A DNA stretch of 64,000 nt from Daucus carota subsp. sativus (lineage: Eukaryota > Streptophyta > Magnoliopsida > Apiales > Apiaceae): the NCBI RefSeq assembly GCF_001625215.2, contig NC_030383.2, positions 198,779 to 262,778 of the forward strand. Reading direction: 5' to 3'. This document shows positions 11,372-23,400 of this stretch, piece by piece; the first letter of the stretch is position 1; every line of letters begins with the position of its first letter. The position numbers and the translations under genes were made by a program. The notes under the pieces are model-generated. The model searched no databases. It was given only the letters and a program-made list of their open reading frames with translations, and had not been told where the DNA came from.

Positions 11372-11590
11372 CTTCCTTCCCATTAAATTTTATACATTCA
11401 TTATTCGGCATGCACTTTAATATCCTTATAAAATATAATTTTATAACTTATTTTTAAGATTTTCATTTTCTGAATAAAAATATATTAAATTTTCATTCAG
11501 AAAAAAAATCTTAAAAATAAATTATAAAACTATATTTTAGAGAAGTATTAAAGTGTGTGCCGCATATACAACTAAGGGGGACAGAAAGAG
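11372..11590. mobile_element. foldback MITE, Stowaway-like
   Basis: TA-flanked (11370-11371; 11591-11592) palindromic element. The left part GCATGCACTTTAATA..AAAATATAATTTTATAA..TTATTTTTAAGATTTTCATTTTCTGAATAAA is mirrored by the right part, with TTTATTCAGAAA-type sequence in the centre. It would fold into a long hairpin. It ends about 190 bases from the stop codon of the NEPRO-like gene and may overlap its 3' UTR. Confidence 0.65.
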
Positions 11591-11781
11591 TATAAACCAA
11601 TTTTTCATTCTACAAGCAATAGGCATAAGCATAGTTGCAATAGTGTTTAAAAAATAAATCAAAAACATGATTTTAAGACACTTAGAATCTAGATTCCAAG
11701 CTTGGAAATCTAAACACAAGGTATAGAGTGACAAATCTGGTATACATGACCATTTAATTCACCAGTAAATTTAACCAAAAT

Positions 11782-14700
11782 TTACAACAGACTTCCCTTC
11801 AAATTTCTATCAGCAATTAAACAGAAAGTTGAATTTTCTCTGCTACCTCTACATCTCTCAACATCTTCGACAGGGACGACTGCACCTGGTGCCAATGGTA
11901 TAGGCATCTTTACAGATACAAAAGCCACTTTATTCCTTGATTCAGGTTTATCTTTAAGAAAGGCACTGTCTGACAATCGTTTTTTGCTACACATCTCTGC
12001 GGCGCCTACAGAACATTGTGTTTCAGTAGCATCCCCAGCTATCTTACCTTCATAGGTCCTATCAGTATAACCTTCCAGAAGACATAGACTATTTGCCTTG
12101 ATGTCAGAAGTTTCATGTTCACAAGTGAAGCTTAGATCAACTTTTACCGGTTCATCTTCCACATAAAAGAGTATAATTAGCAATCCAAAAAAAAAAATGC
12201 CATAAATTAGACAACAAGTGAGTGCCTTTATCGTCCTTATATCTTTTGTTCAGTTTGGTAAACTGTAAACTAGCTGCGGGCAGTTTACACACACTGTGAT
12301 TTACGTAAACATGCAAAATGATCTCTAAATATTCTGCTTGATAGATGACTATGGCCATATATACTAGGCACTACTTGGCCAATAATTCTTCTTTTTATAA
12401 CTTTTAGCAGTTCACCAAAAACATTCATGATCTTTTTATTTATACCTTTTCATTATGTTCGAAAATTTTCAATACTGTCCAATTTGATTTTAACATAAGC
12501 CAAGAGTTTTCATGTAAACAGCCGAGTGAGATATAATACGTATGCTCGGTTTGGTTATTGTGACAACCCGGGTCAAATCCCGAGTCTTTTTAAAAATCGG
12601 GTCAAGTCCCGAACTCCGAATCTGAAAATAAGCTGAAACACACTAGCGCAACCGCAACAACTTGAGTAATACACAAGCCCACCACAAGCCCCCAAAAGAT
12701 CATGATTTGTTGGTGCAATTGGTAGTAGTACTTATGCTTATAAACGAACTAAAGTCTCCACACTCCTCGATGCGGGATTGGTGTGTGACAAACCCCCCAC
12801 TTAAATTCCTGACGTCCTCGTCAGGCCGAAACAGATTGCCCATAGGTCCATATTGTACCTCTCTAGCCAGCCTTCGTGTCCCACCTCCGGCAACTTGACG
12901 AGTCAAGCTTTCGAGAGTTGGCTATGAATACCATTTATAACATCACAAGCCCACAACTAGATGCATACCGGACCCAACAACCCACCCCAGGTCGGCCCAA
13001 AAGTGCTAGCAAATTGGTACACATTAGTTATTTTCTTGTGCTTATATAGGGCCCAAATACTCTCTATCTAACCGATGTGGGATGTTATAAATGGTATCAG
13101 AGCTCTATCCCGCTGAAAGTGCAAAGGAATTACCCGGGTCTCATAAGTTTGTTTGTGGACTCGACGAGGACGTCGAGCATATAAGAGGGGCTCAGAAAAT
13201 ATTAAAATAACCGCAGAAATACAGCTGTAAGAGCATAAGTTAAACCTTAGCTACCTGTATCTCCTAGCAAAGTCTCAGTACGTTGATACTGAACTGCAGA
13301 TTCCCCTGGATAAACATCTAACAGGTTCGCATCTTGATTTTTGTTCACAGGTACATTGATACTCTCAAATAACACAAACTTATCTGTCTTCCAAACACAA
13401 TCCAAGTAAACAGATTGCTCAATTGCAGGGTAAAGATCCCTATAAACCTGTACAAAGTTTAAGCACTTGGATCACCAAGAAAAACAGATAACAGAAATTT
13501 GAACCCATAAGATTTAATCTATTTGCAATAATGCAGACATACCTCAAGTCCATCTTGAGTTAGTTTCACCGACTGTTCCTTCCTCGAGAGAGAAGAAACT
13601 GCGTTAAATACTGAAACAACATCGAGCAATATCTGGAAAGAAAATAAACAGTTTCAATTAGGAGAAGCAACCCAGGCTCAATACTTATTCTGACAGGCAA
13701 CGATAAGCAAAGACAACCAAAATTCTTGTTGCACCACACCCAAAAAAAAAAAGAGGAGATTGAACTATACTAAAACTTATATCCAGCTGACTTGCCGGTT
13801 ATGAAGGTGTACAATCTGCATCTTTATGTAATTAAAATAGAGTGCCTAGTTCATTTTTTGAAAGGTAACATGTAGGGGGCCTCTGATCCAACATATACAG
13901 CACCCACAAAAAAAAACTTAACAATGACCACACTCCATAGTCATTTACATTCACACTTTCCAAAAATAAAATTGGCCTTCTCCTCTGTATAACATATAAG
14001 ACGAAGCAACCCTATGAGGAAGAGGCGAATATACTAAAATTTCTCACTTTTTTTTTCAAATGCTGATTACTGAAATGACATATTATGGTAAATACAAGAC
14101 TAATGCTTTCACAGACAAACTAGATATATTTTTTCTCCAAATGAATGATGAAGGTGAAGTGATGCAATATAGGATTACAGGACTCTCATTCAAAAATAAC
14201 ATTTGGTAGAAGTTTCAAGACTATTACATTTGCAGAATTTGGGTATTGAATATCCCACTTTATGTTCATATTAATACATCTTTTTTCAAGTTTCCTCACC
14301 GTAGTCAAGTTCAATGTATCTGGTCAAGAGTCGAAGGTTTATTAATTGTATTATATTAGAAGCCTCTTTAGATTCAGTATTTCAGTCTGGGTGACAGGAA
14401 AATTTAGGTTAATGTGCTTGGAAGCTAGCAACAAGTTTTACAAACAGCGGTATACATTGTAGCGCAAGGTAGACTTGAAGAAGATCAATTTCCTATATAC
14501 TTTTAGATATGAAACCCCAAGTTTTACTGTGTATGAGCCTAAATTCTAGGTGCAAGACATAATTTGATTTCTTCCTTTCTCTCACGTTCATCTTTGTTCA
14601 AAATTTTAGTATGCCGAGTCAAATCCATAGAAGGTACATGCACCCAAAACATAACTCCTGCATCATGGAACCGGTCCTCAACCATGCAAATTACTCGACA

Positions 14701-17029
14701 TAAATTCCATAAATTGTGTCTGTACCTATTAATCATGACCTAAACCTTGAAAGACACATACCACTAACCACCATAAGCTCGGCGTGAACCAACTGGTTAT
14801 TATTGTCCAATGAGTCAGATTATAATATGCAAAGTTTACATTTTCTAAAAGTCCACTAACAACTAATATCACTAAATATTTATCTTACAGGTCAAGCCTA
14901 TGCCCATTATTATACTTACAATTACATAATTCTTTGTTTCTTATTTAATAAATTAAGTTTATATATAATTGATAATGGTTTTAAAAAATATCAGGGTTCG
15001 ACAAACTATGCAAGAGCCAAGAAGCAATGAACCTGGTTGAATTTATTTTAGAGTAAATTGCGAAGTGGTGGCTGAATTTATTTTGTATATCATTTTGGTG
15101 GCTAAATTTTCAAACTTCTAATTTGGTGGCCAAACTTTGCTTTTATCTTTTAAAAAGTGGCTGACAGACACTTCAACAAAAAGTAAAAGCAAAGTCCAGC
15201 CATTATTTTTGGCAATTAGCCAGCTTTTTGAAAGACCAGAGTAATATATGGTCTCCATATTGCGTCCTGAAAATCCGCCATCCAAATGCTACAATATGTA
15301 AAGTTCAGCCACCACTTTGCAGACTACTTTTTATTTTATCATATTCAAGGCAACACCGTGCTTACTTGCTGAACTAAAACTCGAAGGCGAGCGAGCAAAG
15401 CCATGACTGTTAGTGAAAATCCCATGAAAAATGATCGAGCAATCAAAGCAGATATCTCCCTGTCAGTGGTTAATCAGGAAACAACATGATGGTGCATACA
15501 TTGTTGCAATAGATTCTAAACAATACAACTGACTGAGAATGTATGCTAACACTCCACAGATGTATGTCTTTTTCCTTCAGAAATACACTGGAGCTGTAGA
15601 CTTCTAATTTGTAAGCAACAGAAAAAGAAGCTCAACCATTCATAACATCCCACACTTATGATTTCCAGAAAGCTATAGAATTCTAATTGTCTTCTATTAA
15701 AATTCTAGAGGCCAAAAAAAATCAATAATTAAATAAAGGATACATAGCTGCCTTCACCATCGGCTCAATAATCTGCACAGAGCAGATAGACATGTTACAG
15801 TGATTGAAAATCAATGCAGAACAAACTTGTTACCTCCTCTGGCTAATGATTTTTTTTAAGTTAGGTATTGCTAACGCGTTTCTTTAATTCTTTAAAAGAA
15901 ACAGTATCATATAATAATTAAACTATTTGATCTTAGTAAGGGAAGAAATATACTTTTTTCTAGAGTGCTTTATAAACTTGCATGACTTTCCGTTGTATAA
16001 TCTCGTCAAGATCTAATATAAACTATAGGCCCTAGTTACCATAGGGCAACCTATTTTGAACCAGTAATTTCCTAAACATTATAGATACAAAAAGAGACTA
16101 TACTTGGTCTGCTGCAATCACAAAGATAAAAAAAATATAAGAAAAGGCCAGTTTTAGTGTCTACCTAGTAGAAGCCAAATATCACTGGTGTTAGAAGGTC
16201 CTTGAAGTGCCTATATCAGCTCAGAATTATTTAGCACGATCATAACTCTCTCGAGCATATTTAAACTAAATAACAGAAGACTAAGAACATCTAACCTCCA
16301 GTGTTCATATTGGCAGTACATGCGATGAGTCCTTTATAATATTAAACATATATTTAAAAAAAAAAAAAAAAAAATGGAAGTAGTAGGCAGTAGTTTGATA
16401 ATGAATTAATGACGTTAAATTACTAGTAGAAAATTAAATCACTGAAATATTTTGAAATAAAAACAGAAGTAAATTTTATGAAGGCTTTGGGATAAACGAT
16501 ATAGGAGATAGAAGATGATCAAACCTGTGATAGTAATCGAGCGCTTGCTAAAAGTTGATCTAGAAAAGTATGTTTTCCATCACATTTTCTTCTCTTTAAA
16601 CTGTTGTATCCATAATAGAAGTTGTTAATATAAGGACAAGAAATTGAAAAGTAAAGGAAAGAATGAAAGATAAAATACTAAGTACCTTTCAAGAAGTTGC
16701 ACTTTTTGCTTGGGTCTTTTGCCATGGACGACTAGAAAAGAAGAGTTCAGTGTAGTTTCCAGGTTGTCTGATTGAAGCAAAAGCCTCAAATCCCTTCTTA
16801 CCTGCAGGAAGCATTTAAAATGACTTGGTAATTAGAAGCAATGGGTATGTAACAAGATCGTTTACTAATTCAACAACCAAACCTTGAGAAGATATTGGAA
16901 ATAAGAGGAGCGGCGATGCTGATTCTTGTTTTTGTAAACCAATTTATCAAGAATGCCATATTCAACCCTCAGCTCTTTTATCAGTGACTCTAATCTCGCC
17001 TCCTCCAGGCTTCCGATTTCTGAATCCAT
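11782..17029 (-). CDS. NEPRO-like protein (RNase MRP/P-type), eight exons
   Basis: Exons 17029-16883, 16801-16686, 16600-16525, 15772-15744, 15459-15366, 13632-13543, 13447-13255 and 12155-11782 join with matching phases to 372 residues. The start is the first ATG of the open frame. The N-terminal half resembles the NEPRO N-terminal domain: RLESLIKELRVEYGILDKLV, NKNQHRRSSYFQYL, KVRRDLRLLL, VHGKRPKQKVQLLES, LDQLLASARLL, then a hydrophobic helix around 130-160 (FFMGFSLTVMALLARLRVLV). Human NEPRO and yeast Rmp1 belong to RNase MRP-linked nucleolar factors. A role in rRNA processing is therefore an inference. The C-terminus (after about residue 250) is poorly conserved-looking and may be disordered. 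Exon 4 is only 29 bases. The last intron contains an LTR fragment (12559-13190) and intron 5 a MITE. The gene lies head-to-head with FIE, 3.5 kb apart. Confidence 0.8.
12559..13190 (+). mobile_element. LTR retrotransposon fragment (LTR plus primer-binding site)
   Basis: An LTR-like block starts TGTGACAACCCGGGTC and ends near GATGTTATAAA at 13091. It is followed directly by TGGTATCAGAGC (13092-13103), a textbook initiator tRNA-Met primer site. About 90 bases of internal sequence follow, and then intron sequence resumes. No coding region or second LTR is found, so this is a truncated element. It sits in the last intron of the NEPRO-like gene in the opposite orientation. GC content is higher than in the surroundings. 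Confidence 0.75.
15053..15327. mobile_element. MITE, GTAAATTGCGAAGTGG ends
   Basis: The left arm GTAAATTGCGAAGTGGTGGC and the right arm GCCACCACTTTGCAGACTAC are inverted. An internal pair CCAAACTTTGCTTTTA / AAAAGCAAAGTCCAG mirrors as well. Non-coding. Lies in intron 5 of the NEPRO-like gene, close to the exon boundary at 15366. Confidence 0.6.
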
Positions 17030-17156
17030 AACAATCTTTTATTATGTCCACTGATATTGTGATGTCTGCGGCAGAGAGACTTGCACAAAACTGAGAATGC
17101 CGGCTGCTACCCGGTTTTTCCCCCGATTTATTCTCATATAATCATATTTTTTTAGC

Positions 17157-18252
17157 GAGTAAATTACATATTGTGTATGTGAAGTTTGTACAAAATGCAA
17201 TATGTGTACCTGTAATTTCATTAATACAATTTGTTTACCCCAGGTTTTACAATCGTGTACAATATGTGTATTCCTGTTAAGTCGACGTCAAGTACGTTAG
17301 ACTAAACTCACACGACCACACATTATTCACGCAGCACAATAAGCAACATGCTGGCACATTTATTTTTAATAATTAATATTCGATAATATTAACTAGATAG
17401 TTAAAATATTAAATTTATATATTTATGTATAAAAATTTAGAGATAATAATTTTAATTCTTTTGTCAAAATATTAAAAAAAATATGACTAAAAATTTAAAG
17501 GTCAGTTAATTCATATATTATTATTTAAAAATCATTTATTATTCTATAATATGATTATTGATTATAATAAATTTGAAAATTGTTACATTTTTTTATCGTA
17601 GAGAATCCGCAGCCGTTACATTTCGGGTGTGCACCGGGTAAAATCCACGGGCTCAAGCAATAACAACCACGTGAACCAAGACACTTAAGCGACATGTTAG
17701 GCTCTGGTCTAGGATAAATTCTCCTTCCGTAGGATTCGAACCTGTGTGACCAGGAGGATAGTTATCCCTCTTTTAACCAACCGAGCCAACGGGCAAAGGA
17801 AAAAAGTAGCACTAACTAATTAAACATAAAATTGTTACTATTAAAAACTTCCACTTTATACTTTCTCATTCTTTGTATAAAAATTGTATTTTTGAATAAA
17901 AATATTCCTACATCTAAATTAGATGAGTTTGTTGACTTTGAACATACGATTTAAGATCCATTCGCCACATAGTTATAAATAAATAAATCAAATATGTTAT
18001 CTATCTTAAATATAATCAAATATTAATTATTAAATAAATGCGCTAACATGTTTTTTACTGATATATATGTGAGTGTACGTGAATAATGTGTGGTTCATTA
18101 ATTTTAGGATTACCCACTTAACGTTAACTTAACGAAAGTACACATGTTGTACACGAATGTAAAACCTGAGGTACACATTTTGTATTAATGAAATTACAAG
18201 TACACATATTGCATTTTGTCCAAACTTCATGTACACAATATGTAATTTACTC
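17157..18252. mobile_element. foldback MULE with exact 9-bp target duplication
   Basis: Long inverted repeats of about 190 bases: the left begins GAGTAAATTACATATTGTGT and the right ends ACACAATATGTAATTTACTC. Inner blocks CAATATGTGTACCTGTAATTTCATTAATAC / GTATTAATGAAATTACAAGTACACATATTG mirror each other. Flanks are identical: TTTTTTAGC at 17148-17156 and at 18253-18261. A 9-base duplication with long TIRs is the Mutator-like signature. No transposase. A SINE is nested at about 17610-17797. The element lies in the divergent region between the NEPRO-like gene and FIE. Confidence 0.88.
17610..17797 (-). mobile_element. tRNA-derived SINE
   Basis: On the minus strand it reads GCCCGTTGGCTCGGTTGGTT (A-box region), then GGTTCGAATCC (B box), in tRNA-like spacing of about 40 bases. 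A non-tRNA body with CACGTGGTTGTTATTGC follows. This is an RNA polymerase III promoter in a SINE, not a functional tRNA, because the flanking tRNA stems are missing. Nested within the MULE at 17157-18252. Confidence 0.7.
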
Positions 18253-18257
18253 TTTTT

Positions 18258-18600
18258 TAGCTTATTGCACTTTGTAATCCCGGACTTTGGCCCATTAGCA
18301 AATTAGACCCCACATTTTGAAACGTTATAGTTTGCAACTCTAAGTTTCAATTAGCTTTCAGTTTGTAACTCTGCCCCACACATCCGTTAAAAACAGCCGT
18401 TAACTTTAACTGTTTCAGAGGTAACAGTGTATATATTAGTTCCTAACAGCTGCTTTACGCTTTGTGACCCCTCAAATTTTATGTATTATATTTTTAAATA
18501 AATTCTTAACGCACACAATGATGTAAAAAAAAAAATTATAATATGTATTTAGATTTGGAATCTGATTTTTTTTTTTTTACATAAACGCTGTAACTTATTT
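18258..18600. mobile_element. one arm of a GAGCTTATTGC-type foldback element (truncated)
   Basis: The sequence AGCTTATTGCACTTTGTAA.., CATCCGTTAAAAACAGCCGT and TAACTTTAACTGTTT matches the left arm of the complete element at 34296-34951 over about 300 bases. No matching right arm was found downstream, so the copy is incomplete. The MULE at 17157-18252 inserted right at its left tip. Confidence 0.7.
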
Positions 18601-18799
18601 TAAAATAAATACATAATAATATAAAAAACTAATATAATTTTACGAAATTCAAACTAATATAAAAAACTAAATCGGTATTAAATTAAACATTAATCTAAAT
18701 TAATTAACAGTAAACTGACTTTTATACTATTAAAAACATAAGATATAAATAATAGAAAAATTTATCTCATACAGGTTTAAAAAAAATAAGTAAATGTAG

Positions 18800-19190
18800 A
18801 TAAGAGTGACAATATTAAATTCAACCCGACAACCTGCACGAATTCAATCCGGAAAATACGAATTTAGGTTAGAGTTTTTTAAGTTCGGGTTGAATTCGGG
18901 TCACCCGAAATCGACACAAAAAAGTGTCATTATCTGATTATCCGAAATTGACTCGAAATTACGAATTTATAATATAAATATCTTACGTATTTATATACAT
19001 ATATTTATTGTATTATTTATAAGTTAAATTTAATAAAAAAAATTCAATTTAATAGAAAATATTTTATTTGAATGAAAATGATATTTATTTGTTTATTATT
19101 AGAAAAAATATATTAATATATAACTATGAGTCGGTTCGTGTTCAGATTACCCATGAGTAGTTGGTTCGGATTCAGGTTGAGTATTTTGAT
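18800..19190. repeat. degenerate repeat rich in CCCGAAC/GGTTCGG motifs
   Basis: Repeated TTCAACCCGACAACC, TTCGGGTTGAATTCGGGTCACCCG and GGTTCGGATTCAGG blocks at both ends of an AT-rich core. Such motif-laden ends are common in plant hAT-like elements. Termini could not be fixed, so classification is open. Confidence 0.4.
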
Positions 19191-19195
19191 CCACT

Positions 19196-19312
19196 AGCAT
19201 GGGATAACATCATAGGATTTCGGTCATATTACGTTGGCCTTCGGGATCGGAGTAATGATTAACTGGGACAGTCGGGGCATTCCTATTTCATAGTCAGAGG
19301 TGAAATTATTGA

Positions 19313-19378
<66 letters not shown>

Positions 19379-20028
19379 CTGGGGGCTCGAAGACTATCAG
19401 ATACCGTCCCAGTCTCAACCATAAACGATGCCGACCAGGAATCAGGGGATGTTGCTTTTAGGACTCGACTGACACCTTATGAGAAATCAAAATTTTGAAT
19501 TCGGCGGGAGTATGGTCGCAAAACTGAAACTTAAAGAAATTGACGGAAGGGCACCACTAGGAGTGAAGGCTGTGGTTTAATTTGACTCAACTCGGGGAAA
19601 CTTAACAAACTGCGAGCTCTTTCTTGATTCTATGGGTGGTGGTGCATAGCTGTTTTTAGTTGGTGGAGCGATTTGTCTGGTTAATTTCGTTAACAAACAA
19701 GATCTCAACCTGCTAACTAGCTATGTGGAGGTACATCTTCACGGCCAGCTTATGACCTTTTAGGCCACAGAAGTTTGAGGTAATAACAGGTCTGTGATAG
19801 TCGTAAATGTTCTGGGCCGCACGCGCATTACACTGATGTATTTAACGAGTCTATAGTGTTGATCAACAGGTCCGGAAAATCTTTGAAATTTCATCGTGAT
19901 AGGGATAGATCATTGCAATTGTTGATCTTAAATGAGGAATTTCTGGTAAACACGAGTCATTAACCTGCGTTGACTACATCCTGCCCTTTGAACACACCTT
20001 CTTCGGATTGCGGCGACGTGGGCGGTTA
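19196..20028 (+). pseudogene. degenerate 18S rRNA gene fragment
   Basis: About 830 bases align by eye with the 3' half of plant nuclear 18S rRNA. It begins AGCATGGGATAACATCATAGG and passes through AAAGACGAACAACTGCGAAAG, GCATTTGCCAAGGATG, ATTGACGGAAGGGCACCA, TTGGTGGAGCGATTTGTCTGG and GTTCTGGGCCGCACGCG. It ends GATTGCGGCGACGTGGGCGG. It has many C-to-T/G-to-A type changes and several deletions. One is in the region before GCGAGCTCTTTCTTG, and another follows CCCTTTGAACACACC. It starts and ends inside the gene, so it is a dead fragment, not part of an rDNA array. It stands 465 bases upstream of the FIE start codon in the same orientation. Confidence 0.93.
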
Positions 20029-20493
20029 GGAACGAGTTATCGCAGTAATATAATTTTCTTTGTTTTAAAAAAACTATTTCATGATAATAAATTGTATATG
20101 ATAGAAAATATAAAAATAACTATTCATCGTGTATTTAAAATTATTTATTATTTTGATAATGTATAAAATAAAAAAATATATTTTTACTTAAATATAATAA
20201 CTGAACACACATATGATTTATAATTTGATTACCTATTTTTTTATAATATTAATTTTAAAGATATAAATAAATATGAAATATCATTATTAAACTTATACTG
20301 TATATTTAAATTATTGAAAAAATAAATAAAATTATTCTAAAATAATCTCAATTTTGAAAATAGTAAATAAATATATCTCATAAAATAAAACCTAAATTTA
20401 AATTTTTAAAAAATTGGGTAATAAATATGAGTTGTGAATAGAAGAGAGAGGAATCGGCAGTGTTTTGTTTGATAGCAAGAGGGAGGGAGAAAG

Positions 20494-23400
20494 ATGTCGA
20501 GCAAGGTGGCGGTAGGATGCGAGGCGGTGGTAGGAAGCCTGACGCCTTCAAAGAAGAAGGATTATAGAGTTACCAACAGGCTCCAGGAGGGCAAGAGACC
20601 TCTATACGCCGTCGTTTTCAACTTCCTTGATTCTCGCTACTTCAATCTCTTCGCTACCGTCGGCGGCAATCGGGTAAGACTCGCCGCTGCATGCGATAAC
20701 CAATCCTGTACTTGTATTTGAATTTGTTATCTAATATAGGCTGCCACTAGAAACAGTAATTTAATGCTGCCTAGGGGTTTGCAGGCTGGTTGGGCTAAAT
20801 AGGGCTAAATATTTGTTCACGATTTATGACCCAAAGTTTAGACTCCAGATTTTATTTAAGGATTATATATACAACTAGGGCTGAATCCGTTCTTCATCCA
20901 TAAAATTCCTCGTATATAGTACCCATTGATGTTAAGGTCATCATTTCCACTGCCTAGAGCTCTGATGAATGCTCAAGTTGCCGACTACACATACAGTATT
21001 CTTCTGGAGTATTTCATTATCATCCATTACTTCTTTTTAAATAGATTAGTCCAACTATTATTTATTGACCCTACTTGGTTGATTTTAGTTACTGTTAATT
21101 TATTACCAAAGTGTACATTTGGTGTTAATTATATTCTTAATAAAAACAATTTTTTTTGAAATGAAATAAAAGTTATTCTGAGTTTTTTATTTTGGTATCA
21201 GGACTTGCCATTAATTATTAATAGAAGATCATTACGGATTCGTTACATTAAAACGTGTTAATTATAATCGGCTATTCTAAAATCTTATGCTCTTACAATA
21301 TATTACTGTATGAGAGTCACCGGTCACTAATTATATCTTATTTTTTATATTGATCGTGTGATATTGTGCTTTTCAGTGTAAATGAACATCACGGCTAACA
21401 TGGCTAATTAAAACATATGATTTACTCTAAAAAAATAATTTTTATAAGAAAATTCTCAGTCCAAATAATGCACCTCGAGTTCTGATCATCCAATTGATTG
21501 CTAGAGGGCACCTTCACTGTTGAGACCGGCCTTGCAATCTTTAGAACACCGACTAAATGGTGACGCCCATTATGACTCTCATTGCTACAGAAGGGATGAG
21601 TATGGCTGCATTTTCATTTTTGTGTTTGTGTGCTTATATGTATCTATATATCGGAAATTATGGTATGAAGTGGTCAGGTTAGAGAATTTATTTTTCTTTC
21701 CTGGAAATTTCTGTTTTTAAGAAATTTTAATTATCAGACTTGTTCGATATTTTTCTCAAGTTACTTGTCATAGGAGAGCTAATCCTTGTCATTAAATTTA
21801 AACAAGATGTATTTAGTTTAAGCAAAATTATTGGATGTATGTGTGAGAGAGAAAGAGAGGGAGGGAGGGAGAGGGAGCGGGAGCGGGGAGAGAGAGCGAG
21901 ATAGAGATAGAGAGAGGGAGGGAGGGAGAGGGAGCGAGAGAGAGAGTTGGGGGGGGGGGACGGGGGAGATTTTCTGTACATATAAGAGAACTTGTGTGCT
22001 TGTCCTCTGGATGTTCCTGTGATGCAAGGGAGGGCCTGAGTCCATTTGTTATTCTATAATTTGATTTTGCTTGTCTTGGGGTCCGGAGTTTAGGGAGAGT
22101 TTGGCATATTTAGTGTATTCCAGATTCTTGTGTTCAGTTAACTTTATTCAAGTTAGTAGGGAAGAAGCGCCTAAACCATCTCTGGTTTCTACTGCTTTAG
22201 CATTTTTTTTGGCAATTCAGGTGGGGAGGAATAGCAGAATCTTTGAAAATGAGTCAGCTTCGAATTATAATGTCTGGTTAAGAATTAAGTTTGGGTTGCT
22301 GCTTGGGTTTGTCGTACTAAAGGTGTCTAGAGTTATCACTTTTAGATCTTTCCAGGGAGGAATTGCTTTTTGTATGGGGAGTTTTTGTTGATCTTGTTCT
22401 GCTTGTCTTTTTTGTTTTCTTCTGCCTAAAGAGAGGGATCTGAATTTTGTTTGAGGCCAATTTTGGGCCTCTGTTTCTTTCTCAAGAAAGAAAAGAAACA
22501 GAAAAGAGAACATGTGTATTTTAAGTGCTTAAATAAATACATACATTATGGAGGAAAGAAATGGAACAAAAGGGTTAATGATTTTTTTGGGAGATGGCAA
22601 AGGAAAATGAGGATGTGTGGGAAAGCTTTATGTAAGAAGGGGGATTAACAGGCTTTGCGATGGTGAGAGACCTCTCTATGACATTTTAAATCTTCGTCGA
22701 GTCCCCATATCCTTTTCCTACTTGGGCAAGATCAGTCGGCTATAAATGTCTCATTGAGTGTTATACTATTTGCTAGTCAAACCAGCGTAAACCGGGTTTC
22801 TCATCCTGGATCACAATCCCATTAGTCCTGCTTCACTGTGGACCACATGATTCAAATCCCTGAATCCGGCGCTCCACAAAAAATAAAGGAGATAAGCACA
22901 CTAAACAGTAGTGGTCCTAGAGAGAAAAAAAGGAAGGAGATTTGAAGCAACAACTTGAGACCGGTGACAACTCGCTGAAAATGTTATAAAATGTGGAAGG
23001 AAGAATAAGACACCAATTTCAGCAACAAAATAAATAAAAAGAAGAAGAAACCAATTGCTGTCATGGTGATGCCAAAGGCCCAAACATGATGCCGTATTCT
23101 GTTTCAAAAGTGTAATAGTAACTATTAACAGCCTCTTCAAATCGTCCCGCATATCTAATTGCTCTTGGGCGTGTCTGGAGCCTGTATGTGGCCTGTTGGG
23201 AGCTTGGTGAGGCTTTAGTTGGCCTGGGGTGGATCTAGTGGGGCCGCGGGTAGGTCCCGGGTGGGTGATGTCATACTAGAGGTGAGTGATGACCTATAGG
23301 GGGTGGGTCATTTCATATAGGGTGGTTTCTCTTGGTTTCTATTTAGTTTCTAAGTTATATTTATTTGATCATTTGTCTATGTGTGTGTGTGTGTGTGTAG

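Noticed and set aside
17720..17797. Possible tRNA gene (minus strand) from A-box and B-box-like sequence
   Set aside because: The acceptor and anticodon stems do not pair and a non-tRNA body follows. It fits a SINE head.
21727..22045. Ser/Leu/Pro-rich and Arg/Glu-rich frames in FIE intron 1
   Set aside because: Open only because of the GA microsatellite. Mirror-image frames on both strands confirm composition, not coding.
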